Below are positions 23,110 through 30,981 of a stretch of DNA of 43,114 bases, piece after piece (within the stretch, counting starts at the first letter, position 1; each line of letters starts with the position of its first letter). A program made the translations under genes and the position numbers. A model generated the notes under the pieces. The model was not told where the DNA came from. It was given only the letters and a program-made list of their open reading frames with translations, and did no database searches. The DNA is taken from contig WRGF01000213.1 of the NCBI GenBank assembly GCA_009787345.1, positions 1-43,114 of the forward strand, written 5' to 3'. Source of the stretch: Turicibacter sp. Lineage in GTDB: Bacteria; Bacillota_I; Bacilli_A; MOL361; Turicibacteraceae.

Positions 23110-24498
23110 TTAACCTAAAACGAATTGAAGGACGAAGAATGCTGCCAGGATGACCGTTGAAAGTTTGATTTCTTTCATGCGGCCTGTCAATAATTTGATG
23201 ACGACGTAAGAGATAAGCCCGAATGACGTCCCGTTAGCGATGGAAGCAGTCATTGGCATGATAGCGATCGTAAGGAATGCCGGCAAGCTTTCCGTGATTT
23301 CAGAGAAGTCAACTTCTTTGATGTGGGAAACCATCAAGCAACCTACGAAAATAAGGGCAGGCGCAGTTGCTACGACTGGGATCAAGCTGACAAATGGGGC
23401 AAGGAAGATGATCCCTAAGAACATAACCCCTGTCACCAATGAAGTAAGCCCTGTACGTCCGCCTTCGGCAATACCGGCAGCAGAAGATACTGTCGTCGCA
23501 GTAGATGAAGAACCGAACAGGGCACCCACAGCAGTCCCTAAGGCATCAACCGTCATTCCGCGCTGAAGGCCAATTACTTCGCCATTTTCATCAACCATAT
23601 CATTAGCAGAAGCAATTCCGTAGATAGTCCCCAGTGCATCAAGCAAGTTGACTAGCAAGAACGTGAATCCCATGGTAATCAAAGAACCAAGGGCCGCCCC
23701 GCGGATACCGGCGAAGTTGCTGAAGTCAAGCTGTAGGAAAGACACATCCATGAAGTCCTGGATGATGGCGCCTGGGTTCGTGCTGAACGTATCAGGGATC
23801 GTAGAATGCCCAGTGATGTAAGCTAAAACCGTTGTTGCCAAAATCCCAATCAGGATGCTACCTTTGACTTTTTTAGAGAAAAGGACAACCATGATGACAA
23901 GCCCGATAAGAGCCAAGACAGCCCCTTTGACAGCTGTCGTATTTTCAGAGAAATTCCCAAAATTAATTAAGGAAACAAAAGTTCCCGGATTGGCAACGAC
24001 AACGCCTGACTGGCGAAGGCCAAGGGATGTCATGAACAACCCGATACCGGAACCTAGGGCAATTTTAATGTTTTTCGGCACCCCTTCAATGATGAACTGG
24101 CGCACGCCACCGATGGATGTGGCAACGAAGGCAAGCCCTGAAACAAATACCAAGGCAAGTGCCATCTGGTATTGCTCGACGGGTGACATGTCCGGGTTTC
24201 CGGCAAGCAGCGCAAGGGCTGGCATGGCAGTAAAGGCGAAGAAAGAACCAAGCCCCATCCCAGGTACCTGAACGAATGGCAGGTTGGCGATGAAAGCTTT
24301 CATCAATGACCCGGCAGCGGCACTCAATACGGCGGCGATAAATACACCGTTCATCAAGCGGGTGTATCCCTGACCGATCATCCCTGGGATTGTCAAGATA
24401 GCGAATACGGATGAGAAAAAGATGGTTATCCCGGCCATGACCTCTGTGCGTACCGTCGTCTTATGGGCTTTTAACTTAAACATTTTTTCAAAGTTCAC
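23110..24498 (-). CDS. NCS2 family guanine/hypoxanthine permease
   Basis: 462 residues, starting at GTG 24496-24498 with TAGGAGGA 7-8 bases upstream. The AzgA/PbuG subgroup of NCS2 is recognised by the start KAHKTTVRTEVMAGITIFFSS and by PGMGLGSFFAFT (helix 3 region). GLQRGMTVDALGTAVGALFGSS and AGIAEGGRTGLTS mark the substrate-binding re-entrant helices. About 14 membrane segments are expected. It imports hypoxanthine and guanine with protons. The purine riboswitch in its leader supports that assignment and predicts shut-off when guanine is plentiful. Confidence 0.94.
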   Translation of the reverse strand: MNFEKMFKLKAHKTTVRTEVMAGITIFFSSVFAILTIPGMIGQGYTRLMNGVFIAAVLSAAAGSLMKAFIANLPFVQVPGMGLGSFFAFTAMPALALLAGNPDMSPVEQYQMALALVFVSGLAFVATSIGGVRQFIIEGVPKNIKIALGSGIGLFMTSLGLRQSGVVVANPGTFVSLINFGNFSENTTAVKGAVLALIGLVIMVVLFSKKVKGSILIGILATTVLAYITGHSTIPDTFSTNPGAIIQDFMDVSFLQLDFSNFAGIRGAALGSLITMGFTFLLVNLLDALGTIYGIASANDMVDENGEVIGLQRGMTVDALGTAVGALFGSSSTATTVSSAAGIAEGGRTGLTSLVTGVMFLGIIFLAPFVSLIPVVATAPALIFVGCLMVSHIKEVDFSEITESLPAFLTIAIMPMTASIANGTSFGLISYVVIKLLTGRMKEIKLSTVILAAFFVLQFVLG

Positions 24499-24555
24499 TG
24501 TGGTTCCTCCTAAGTGTCATTCCACCATCTTTCGAAGTTCCACAAGGAATGCCCA

Positions 24556-24683
24556 TTAAAAAAATGCAACGTCCCCTTTGGCAGGATGCTAAAAGAAATG
24601 GCATTGTTTGAAATGTGCATCCGTAGTCTGCCATTTAAGGTGGCAGGTAGAAACTTCGAACCATATTATCGAAATATACGAAT
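24556..24683 (-). promoter_or_regulatory. Purine (guanine-class) riboswitch upstream of the NCS2 permease
   Basis: On the minus strand, 24683-24619 folds as a purine aptamer. P1 is seven pairs (ATTCGTA/TACGGAT), and the conserved core includes ATATGG, GTTTCTACC, the TTAAAT loop and GACTAC. The discriminating base in GACTA is C, which pairs with guanine or hypoxanthine (adenine switches have T there). Downstream at about 24586-24556 is an imperfect GC-rich hairpin (GCATCC...GGACGTTGC) followed by seven Ts, consistent with a transcription-terminating expression platform. The rest of the 476-bp gap (24684-24914) shows nothing clear. Confidence 0.92.
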
Positions 24684-24914
24684 GAAATGCATAATGTACC
24701 GTTATTTTACAGCAAAAACCGCCAAAATTCAACAGAAAAAGGGAAGAAAAATGTAAAAAATACACGCGGTTTTCATATGAATTTTAAGCATGTTAAGATA
24801 CGGCCTGTATTTTGAGGGGTTAGCGAAAATAAAATGCAAGATTTCACGGAAATTAAAGAGGAAGGCAGGAGCGGGAGGGTAGGATTTTGACAAAACCAAA
24901 GTGAGCTTCTTTAC

Positions 24915-24969
24915 TGCCGACCACATCAAAAAGCACCCTGGGGCCAGGGTGCTTTTGATGTGGTCGGCA
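24915..24969. terminator. 55-nt long hairpin after the Rieske gene
   Basis: A 26-bp stem with a single bulge (TGCCGACCACATCAAAA...CCCTGG) lies six bases beyond the minus-strand stop. The inner part AAAAAGCACCCTGG/CCAGGGTGCTTTT is terminator-like with its T-tract inside the stem. No separate U-tract follows on the minus strand. Confidence 0.75.
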
Positions 24970-24974
24970 AAATC

Positions 24975-25949
24975 CTAGTTAGTCCCTAGCACAACACCTT
25001 GTTCTTTTAGGTATTGGCGGTAGGCGATGCTCATGCGGTCGCAAATCAGGGAAAGTTCCACTTGCAGGTCCAGTGGCAGTTCTTCTGGTTTTTGGTTCTC
25101 GACCACTGGCTTGTCCTCGGCGAAAATGGCATCCTGGAACTGGATGGTTTCTTCGTCGGTGGAGCCGGTATCATAGTCAAAGGACATGATGCCATAAGCC
25201 ACGGAATGGGTTTCGTTTTTCGGGCGGATGGTCAACAGGATGGTCATGTTGGTGTTTTTCTCACGGTCTTTTTTCGTGAACAAAACGGTCAACGGGCGCA
25301 GGATTTCATACGTGTAATAAACGTACCGGGGGACGCCTGCCCCGTCCGGGTTCGGCTGATAGATGGCGATTTCATCACTGACTAAGCGGTCCCCTTGCTT
25401 GGTGACGGAATAGTCGTTGATTTCACGGTGCTCGGCATCTCCTAGGGAACCTTGATGGACAATAGCTAAGTGGCCAACATCCAAGAAGTTCTCAACGATG
25501 CGGGGAGGAAGTGCCTCAACTTCCTGAGGCCCCCACATGATGTGGTGATACTTTTCATTATTCATAATGTCATGGTCGAAAAGCCTTGGGTTGTTCCCAG
25601 AGAAGTTGACCCAGACAAAGCCGTATTTTTCCATGGTCCCATAAACGATGGCTTTGGCTTTTTGGGGGATGGAGCGCCCTTCTGGAAGCTGAGGGATTTT
25701 CACACAATCCCCTTTGTCATCAAATTCCCATGCGTGGTATGGGCAAACAAGGCAGTTATTCTTAACTTCCCCAAGGGATAAAGCTGCCCCACGGTGGATG
25801 CATAGGTCCTTAAAGATGTGGACGCCGGATTCATTCCTGAATACGACTAGCCGTTCTCCCATGACTATCATTTGTACAGGCTTTTCACCCACTTCAGTGC
25901 TTTTACAAACCACAATCCAATCATCTAACAGGGCTTTATCCTGAATCAT
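24975..25949 (-). CDS. Rieske non-heme iron oxygenase, alpha-subunit type
   Basis: 324 residues from ATG 25947-25949, placed nine bases after AAGGAGGG. The N-terminal Rieske domain has C50-x-H52 (LCIHRG) and C69-xx-H72 (CPYHAW) for the 2Fe-2S cluster. The catalytic domain provides the mononuclear iron ligands in NFLDVGHLAIVH (bridging D157, H160, H165) and a third acid, D279, in AEDKPVVENQ, followed by a DRMSIAYRQYL tail. All expected ligands are therefore present and the enzyme is probably active, adding oxygen to or demethylating an organic substrate. The required ferredoxin/reductase is not encoded nearby. Such enzymes are unusual in lactic acid bacteria. Confidence 0.9.
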   Translation of the reverse strand: MIQDKALLDDWIVVCKSTEVGEKPVQMIVMGERLVVFRNESGVHIFKDLCIHRGAALSLGEVKNNCLVCPYHAWEFDDKGDCVKIPQLPEGRSIPQKAKAIVYGTMEKYGFVWVNFSGNNPRLFDHDIMNNEKYHHIMWGPQEVEALPPRIVENFLDVGHLAIVHQGSLGDAEHREINDYSVTKQGDRLVSDEIAIYQPNPDGAGVPRYVYYTYEILRPLTVLFTKKDREKNTNMTILLTIRPKNETHSVAYGIMSFDYDTGSTDEETIQFQDAIFAEDKPVVENQKPEELPLDLQVELSLICDRMSIAYRQYLKEQGVVLGTN

Positions 25950-26026
25950 AAAAGCACCCTCCTTATACATTCATATTTTACCCTCTATTATAAATGGGTT
26001 TGCGAAACGTGTCAAGAAATTGTCGA

Positions 26027-27163
26027 TTAAAGTCGATTGATGAAAGCTTCCAACCGGTCCATGGCTGCAACAATGACCTCTTGGTCCACGCAGTAGCTAA
26101 TCCGGATGAAGTCGTCGGCATCGAAGCAGACCCCTGGCACCAAGGCGACTTTTTCCTCGTCAGCCAAGCGGGTGCAAAATTCCCAGGAACCCAGGCCGAA
26201 TTTTTTGATGGACGGGAACATGTAGAATGCCCCTTCTGGAAGCTCGACCTCGATGCCCATTTTAACGAGCCTGCCGTACACATAATCCCGGCGCAAGCGG
26301 TAGGACTCGGTCATGTCCGATGGGTCATAATCAAGGGCTGCGATCCCGGCATCTTGGATGAAGGTATTGGCGGCGATGACCATGTACTGATGGATTTTAC
26401 GGGCCTGCTCCGTGAATGCCTTGGACGCCAGCATGTAACCAATCCGCCAGCCTGGCATGGCATACGGCTTGGAAAAACTTTGGCACACCACAATGTAATC
26501 CCTGATGTCTTGGTACTTGGAAAACCCTAATTGGCGCTTGCTATAAACCAGCTGGTTGTAGCATTCATCCGAAATGACGAAAAATTCGTGAATCTTTTGG
26601 GCTTCATACACAAGCTCTAGGGATTCGTCGTTTAAAATAGCGCCCGTCGGGTTGTTTGGCGAGGTCAGGATGATGACTTTTGTGCGATCGGTAATAGCCG
26701 CATCTAGCATTTCCTTAGTGAGCTGGAACTTGTTTTGGGACACGTCGATGGGCACGATGACACCGCCCAAAAGCCCGGTGATGTTCTTATATAAAGGATA
26801 AGCAGGCGTTAAGATCACCACTTCGTCGCCGGGGTTCAGCATGGTCATCAGGGCCGCCGTCAGCGCTTCCGTGGAGCCTGTGGTGATGGTCACTTCCTCA
26901 GGCATGTACTTGATTTGGTTGACCCGCTCCTCAAACTCGCACACCTTTTGGCGAAAATCCAGATTGCCGGGGGTCATGCCATATTTTGTTTTATCCGCGT
27001 TTAATGCTTTAATGCACGCATCCTTGATGATATCCGGCGTTGCGAAATCCGGTTCCCCAAGAGTCAGTATGAGCTCGGCACCATTGGCCTTGGCCATGTT
27101 ATTGAATTTCCTGATAAGGCTTTCCTCTACGTCAAAAATCTTCTTGTTTAATAAATGCTCCAT
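26027..27163 (-). CDS. PLP-dependent class I/II aminotransferase
   Basis: 378 residues, cytoplasmic. Fold-type I aminotransferase residues are visible: TGSTEAL (phosphate loop, 95-101), SPNNPTG (N171), SDECYNQL (D199, Y202), SFSKPYAMPGWRIGY with the Schiff-base K232 and R240, and a C-terminal FIRISYC Arg for the substrate carboxylate. Best matched to the aspartate/aromatic aminotransferase (PatA-like) subgroup. It lies 77 bp upstream of the Rieske gene on the same strand, with no visible terminator between, so co-transcription is possible. AAGGAGAG precedes ATG. Confidence 0.92.
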   Translation of the reverse strand: MEHLLNKKIFDVEESLIRKFNNMAKANGAELILTLGEPDFATPDIIKDACIKALNADKTKYGMTPGNLDFRQKVCEFEERVNQIKYMPEEVTITTGSTEALTAALMTMLNPGDEVVILTPAYPLYKNITGLLGGVIVPIDVSQNKFQLTKEMLDAAITDRTKVIILTSPNNPTGAILNDESLELVYEAQKIHEFFVISDECYNQLVYSKRQLGFSKYQDIRDYIVVCQSFSKPYAMPGWRIGYMLASKAFTEQARKIHQYMVIAANTFIQDAGIAALDYDPSDMTESYRLRRDYVYGRLVKMGIEVELPEGAFYMFPSIKKFGLGSWEFCTRLADEEKVALVPGVCFDADDFIRISYCVDQEVIVAAMDRLEAFINRL

Positions 27164-27269
27164 TCCTTAACCCTCTCCTTCGCTGCCCAATTGGGCTCAA
27201 ATGCAAATCTTGTTGAGGAAATTATATCAATACTGGGGCTGACTTTCAATTATTTTCGACAATTTTGTA

Positions 27270-27384
27270 CTATTTCCGTTCTAGAAAGTTGTCTAATCAG
27301 CGAGGATTTTTCGTTCTAGTCGAGGAGCGACGGAAGACAAGGCGGAAAAGACAGCTCAGGAGGTGGCTTTTGGAACGGAAATAG
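27270..27384. repeat. 115-bp element with 12-bp terminal inverted repeats
   Basis: The ends CTATTTCCGTTC (27270-27281) and GAACGGAAATAG (27373-27384) are perfect inverted copies. Just inside the left end is a GTTCTAGAAAGTTGTC tract that recurs almost unchanged at 36928-36942. The remaining parts of the 351-bp gap 27164-27514 show no gene. Size and ends suit a small non-autonomous repeat, though no target duplication is evident. Confidence 0.55.
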
Positions 27385-27514
27385 AATTTATTGCAATGAT
27401 ACGCCGAATAGGAGTTACAAAGATGGGAAAAAGGTTATAGCAATTATTTCACTTTGCCGAAATATGTGGTAAAATAATAGAAATATACGCAAACGAGCAG
27501 GAGGAGAGCAGCCA

Positions 27515-30277
27515 ATGAGCACGACGAACCAGGATTATGATATGAACCAGCCCCTGCGCCGGGATGTGAAGCTTTTGGGCAATATGCTTGGGGAAATGCT
27601 TCTCAGCCAGGGCGGGCAGGAGCTTTTGGACACGGTGGAAAGCATCCGCAAGAAGGCGAAAGCGCTTAGGAAGGCCCATGATGGGGAAAAGGAGGCCGAG
27701 CTTCGCAGTGAAATCCAAGGGCTTGACCCCCATGTCCGTTGCCAGGTCATCCGGGCATTTTCCATCTTTTTTCACCTCATCAACGCGGCGGAGCAAAACC
27801 ACCGCATCCGCCGCCGCCGCCAGTACCAATTAAGTGCGGGGAAAGCACCCCAGCCCCTTTCCATCGAAAGTGCCGTGGTGGAACTGAAGGACCATGAAGT
27901 GGATGCCAAGACTATCCAGGAATCATTGAAAACCCTTTCCTTGGAGTTGGTCATTACGGCCCACCCGACGGAAGCGACGAAACGTTCCATTTTGGAAACC
28001 CAGCAACGGATTGCCGCCATGCTGACAAGCCTTGACAACCCACTTCTGACCAACCGTGAACGAAAAGGCATTAAAGAAGGGCTGTTCAACGAAGTTGCCA
28101 TCCTTTGGCAGACCGATGAGCTGCGCCGCAAGAAACCATCGGTGAGCGATGAGGTCCGAAGCGGGATTTACTATTTCGACCATACCCTTTTCGACGTGCT
28201 GCCGGACATCCACCGGGAAATGGCCCTCAATTTGGAGAAATATTACCCTGGGAAAGACTGGGAAGTACCAAACTTCCTGACCTTCGGTTCCTGGATTGGC
28301 GGGGACCGTGACGGCAACCCGTTCGTCACCCATGACGTGACCTGGGAAACGTTGAAACTTCAGCGGGAGCTTATTATCAACAAGTATAAATCCGTGCTTC
28401 AGGACATGATGAGCCGCTATGCCCATGCCAGCAGCCGGGTGGAAGTCAGCCCGGAATTTTTGGAGAAGCTGAAAAAAGACGAAGGCAAGTACCTGCATCC
28501 AGACGAGCGCTGGGATGTGGAAACAGAAGTCTACCGGCGATTTTTCGCAGTCATGCTAAAAAAAGTATCCAACGTTGGAAAGTCCCGTTTGGGATACGCC
28601 TCCGTTGATGAATTTTTAGAGGATTTGAACCTGGTTGCCAAAAGCCTGAAACTGCACCATCCGTCCCAGCACGAGCTTCGCACCATCCAAAAACTGATCC
28701 GTCAGGTACAGCTTTTCGGGTTCCACCTGGCGTCCCTGGATATTAGGAACCACAGTGGGGAGCATGAAGGCGCCATTGGGGAAATCCTTGAAAAAGTTCG
28801 CATCTGTGCCGATTATGCCGGCCTGTCGGAAGCCAATAAAGTCCAGTTCCTGCAACAGATTTTAGCAGACCCGCGTCCGCTTTTATTGTCCATGGACGAG
28901 TACAGCGCCCCGACACAGGAAATCATCAACGTGTTCATGATGATTAAGAAAGCCCATCAGGAATTTGGACCGCGTTCCATTTATGTTTACTTGGTGAGCA
29001 TGACCAAATCTGCCAGCGACCTCCTTGAAGTACTGGTGCTTGCCAAGGAAGCCGGGTTATTCCGCATCCATACAGACGGCACCGTCGAGAGCCATTTGAA
29101 TGTAGCACCCTTACTAGAAACCATCGACGATTTGGCGGCAGGGCCTGCTATGATGGAAACCCTGTTCAGGATGCCACTGTACCGCCAACATTTATTAGCC
29201 CTTGGCAACAAGCAGGAAGTCATGCTGGGCTACTCCGATGGAAGCAAGGATGGCGGCACCATGACTGCCAACTGGAAGCTTTACAAAGCCCAGATTGAAA
29301 TCCACAAAATGGCAGAGCCTTATAATATCCACATCAAGTTCTTCCATGGACGGGGCGGTTCCCTTGGCCGTGGGGGCGGTACCCTGAACCGCTCTCTATT
29401 GTCACAGCCTTCCGAAACCATTGGGGACGGGGTTAAGATTACGGAACAGGGCGAGGTGCTTTCTGCCCGCTACTTGCTTGAGGACTTAGCATTCAGAAGT
29501 CTTGAACAAGCGGCTTCTACGTTGCTCCGTAAATCCACCCTTGTCCTTCAAGAAGAGAAGCAAGGGCATTACCGTGAGGACATTTGGGTTACTGCCATGG
29601 AGCAGATTGCCGACAGCGCTTATAAGAAATACCATTCATTGGTCTTTGAAGACGGGGATTTCCTGAATTATTTCCATCAGGCGACCCCCCTTAAAGAAAT
29701 TGGGGATTTGAACATCGGTTCCCGTCCTATGAGCCGTAAAAGTCAGGGGCGTTTTGAGGACTTACGGGCCATCCCATGGGTATTTGCCTGGACCCAAAGT
29801 CGGCAGTTGCTTCCTGCCTGGTACGCAGCGGGCACTGGTCTAGCCGAGTTTTCCAAGCAATCCAGTGAGAATTTAGCATTAATGCAGCAGATGTACCAAA
29901 ATTGGCATTTCTTCAAAAATACCATCGACAACTTGCAAATGGCGCTCATGAAGGCGGATATGACCACGTCCAAAGAGTATGTGACCCTTGTGGACAACGC
30001 GGATGCCGCTAACCGGATTTTTGCCAATATCCAGCAAGAGTACGCTACAACCAAGGACATCGTCCTGAAAATTACCGGCGATGAGGAACTCCTAGAGCAG
30101 ACGCCAAATATCAAAGAATCCGTTTACAAACGAAACCCATACATCGACCCATTGAACTTCATCCAAGTGGAGCTCATCCGCGAGCTTCGCGAAGGAAACG
30201 ATGTGGACGATTCGACCCTGATTCAGGTGCTATTGACCATCAGCGGAATTTCCGCAGGTCTTCGTAATACAGGATGA
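27515..30277 (+). CDS. ppc: Phosphoenolpyruvate carboxylase
   Basis: A 920-residue enzyme that adds bicarbonate to phosphoenolpyruvate to form oxaloacetate, replenishing the partial TCA pathway and aspartate supply. All signature blocks are present: VITAHPTEATKRS with catalytic H150, GSWIGGDRDGNP, LGYSDGSKDGG, FHGRGGSLGRGGG (the mobile loop), RAIPWVFAWTQSR, and the C-terminal ISGISAGLRNTG. Length is as in other bacterial enzymes, with no truncation. AGGAGGAGAG precedes ATG. It is monocistronic and ends in a strong terminator. Confidence 0.98.
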   Translation: MSTTNQDYDMNQPLRRDVKLLGNMLGEMLLSQGGQELLDTVESIRKKAKALRKAHDGEKEAELRSEIQGLDPHVRCQVIRAFSIFFHLINAAEQNHRIRRRRQYQLSAGKAPQPLSIESAVVELKDHEVDAKTIQESLKTLSLELVITAHPTEATKRSILETQQRIAAMLTSLDNPLLTNRERKGIKEGLFNEVAILWQTDELRRKKPSVSDEVRSGIYYFDHTLFDVLPDIHREMALNLEKYYPGKDWEVPNFLTFGSWIGGDRDGNPFVTHDVTWETLKLQRELIINKYKSVLQDMMSRYAHASSRVEVSPEFLEKLKKDEGKYLHPDERWDVETEVYRRFFAVMLKKVSNVGKSRLGYASVDEFLEDLNLVAKSLKLHHPSQHELRTIQKLIRQVQLFGFHLASLDIRNHSGEHEGAIGEILEKVRICADYAGLSEANKVQFLQQILADPRPLLLSMDEYSAPTQEIINVFMMIKKAHQEFGPRSIYVYLVSMTKSASDLLEVLVLAKEAGLFRIHTDGTVESHLNVAPLLETIDDLAAGPAMMETLFRMPLYRQHLLALGNKQEVMLGYSDGSKDGGTMTANWKLYKAQIEIHKMAEPYNIHIKFFHGRGGSLGRGGGTLNRSLLSQPSETIGDGVKITEQGEVLSARYLLEDLAFRSLEQAASTLLRKSTLVLQEEKQGHYREDIWVTAMEQIADSAYKKYHSLVFEDGDFLNYFHQATPLKEIGDLNIGSRPMSRKSQGRFEDLRAIPWVFAWTQSRQLLPAWYAAGTGLAEFSKQSSENLALMQQMYQNWHFFKNTIDNLQMALMKADMTTSKEYVTLVDNADAANRIFANIQQEYATTKDIVLKITGDEELLEQTPNIKESVYKRNPYIDPLNFIQVELIRELREGNDVDDSTLIQVLLTISGISAGLRNTG

Positions 30278-30285
30278 TAGTTAAG

Positions 30286-30334
30286 CAGGCCCCCTAAATT
30301 TCACAAAACGAAATTTAGGGGGCCTGATATTTTT
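30286..30334 (+). terminator. Intrinsic terminator of ppc
   Basis: Perfect 17-bp stem CAGGCCCCCTAAATTTC / GAAATTTAGGGGGCCTG with a seven-base loop (30303-30309), followed by ATATTTTT. Confidence 0.93.
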
Positions 30335-30347
30335 AGGAGAGGACGGG

Positions 30348-30846
30348 ATGTCAGCAATGTTATTTATAGCTTCCCAATATTAAGTTGGAGATACCTGAGT
30401 CAGCGGAAATTAAAAATTTTCCATCAATGAAGTGGTGGCTGAGGGAACCGATTTGTAAGAACTTTCGCAAATGCTCGATGAGAATTGGGGGGATTCCCCT
30501 GGCTGGGATGAAACCAGGCGAACCTTTCATGTCATGGATAGACAAAAACGCCTTTAGAATTTGGCAAACGGATGAATATAGCCAATACACGCAACTACCT
30601 TTCCGCTATGAAATTGATACCTCAAGGGCAGGGCTTATTATTGAATATCTGCTAAAACACCTCCCAATATTTGAATGGCTTGAGCTTTGGTATATCTGGA
30701 TAGGGCATGACCCAGGCGATAGGGTTCTTAGGTATTAGGTGGAAGGGCTCACCCTTGAAAGGTTATCCCAATTTTTAGAGGACTACGACCCGGGCTTAGG
30801 GTCGGAAATTTTAGTTATCAGCAGTGTGGTTCCAGAGGAGGAATAG
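30348..30846 (+). pseudogene. Decayed gene with a frameshift and an in-frame stop
   Basis: AGGAGAGGACGGG precedes ATG 30348, which encodes MSAMLFIASQY and then hits TAA 30381. One base further on, the shifted frame continues KLEIPESAEIKNF and stays open for 117 codons to TAG 30736-30738. The same frame then continues VEGLTLERLSQFLEDYDPG and ends at TAG 30844-30846. A single protein of about 165 residues is thus reconstructed with one +1 shift near 30380 and one nonsense codon. I do not recognise the family; the C-terminal part looks like an ordinary soluble protein. Either it is a pseudogene or the assembly has two errors. Confidence 0.65.
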
Positions 30847-30981
30847 CCTCCACAGTTGCCGGAAAATCCAACCCTTTTTATCAATGTGGGTGTCATGGGG
30901 TAGATTTTATTTTTACTGGTTAAAAAGTTTGGGTAATGGTATAATGGGGTTAAAGCGATGCTCTTACAAGGGGGGGATTTG

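Noticed and set aside
27923-28498. 191-codon minus-strand ORF within ppc
   Set aside because: Antisense to conserved ppc motifs, with no ribosome site.
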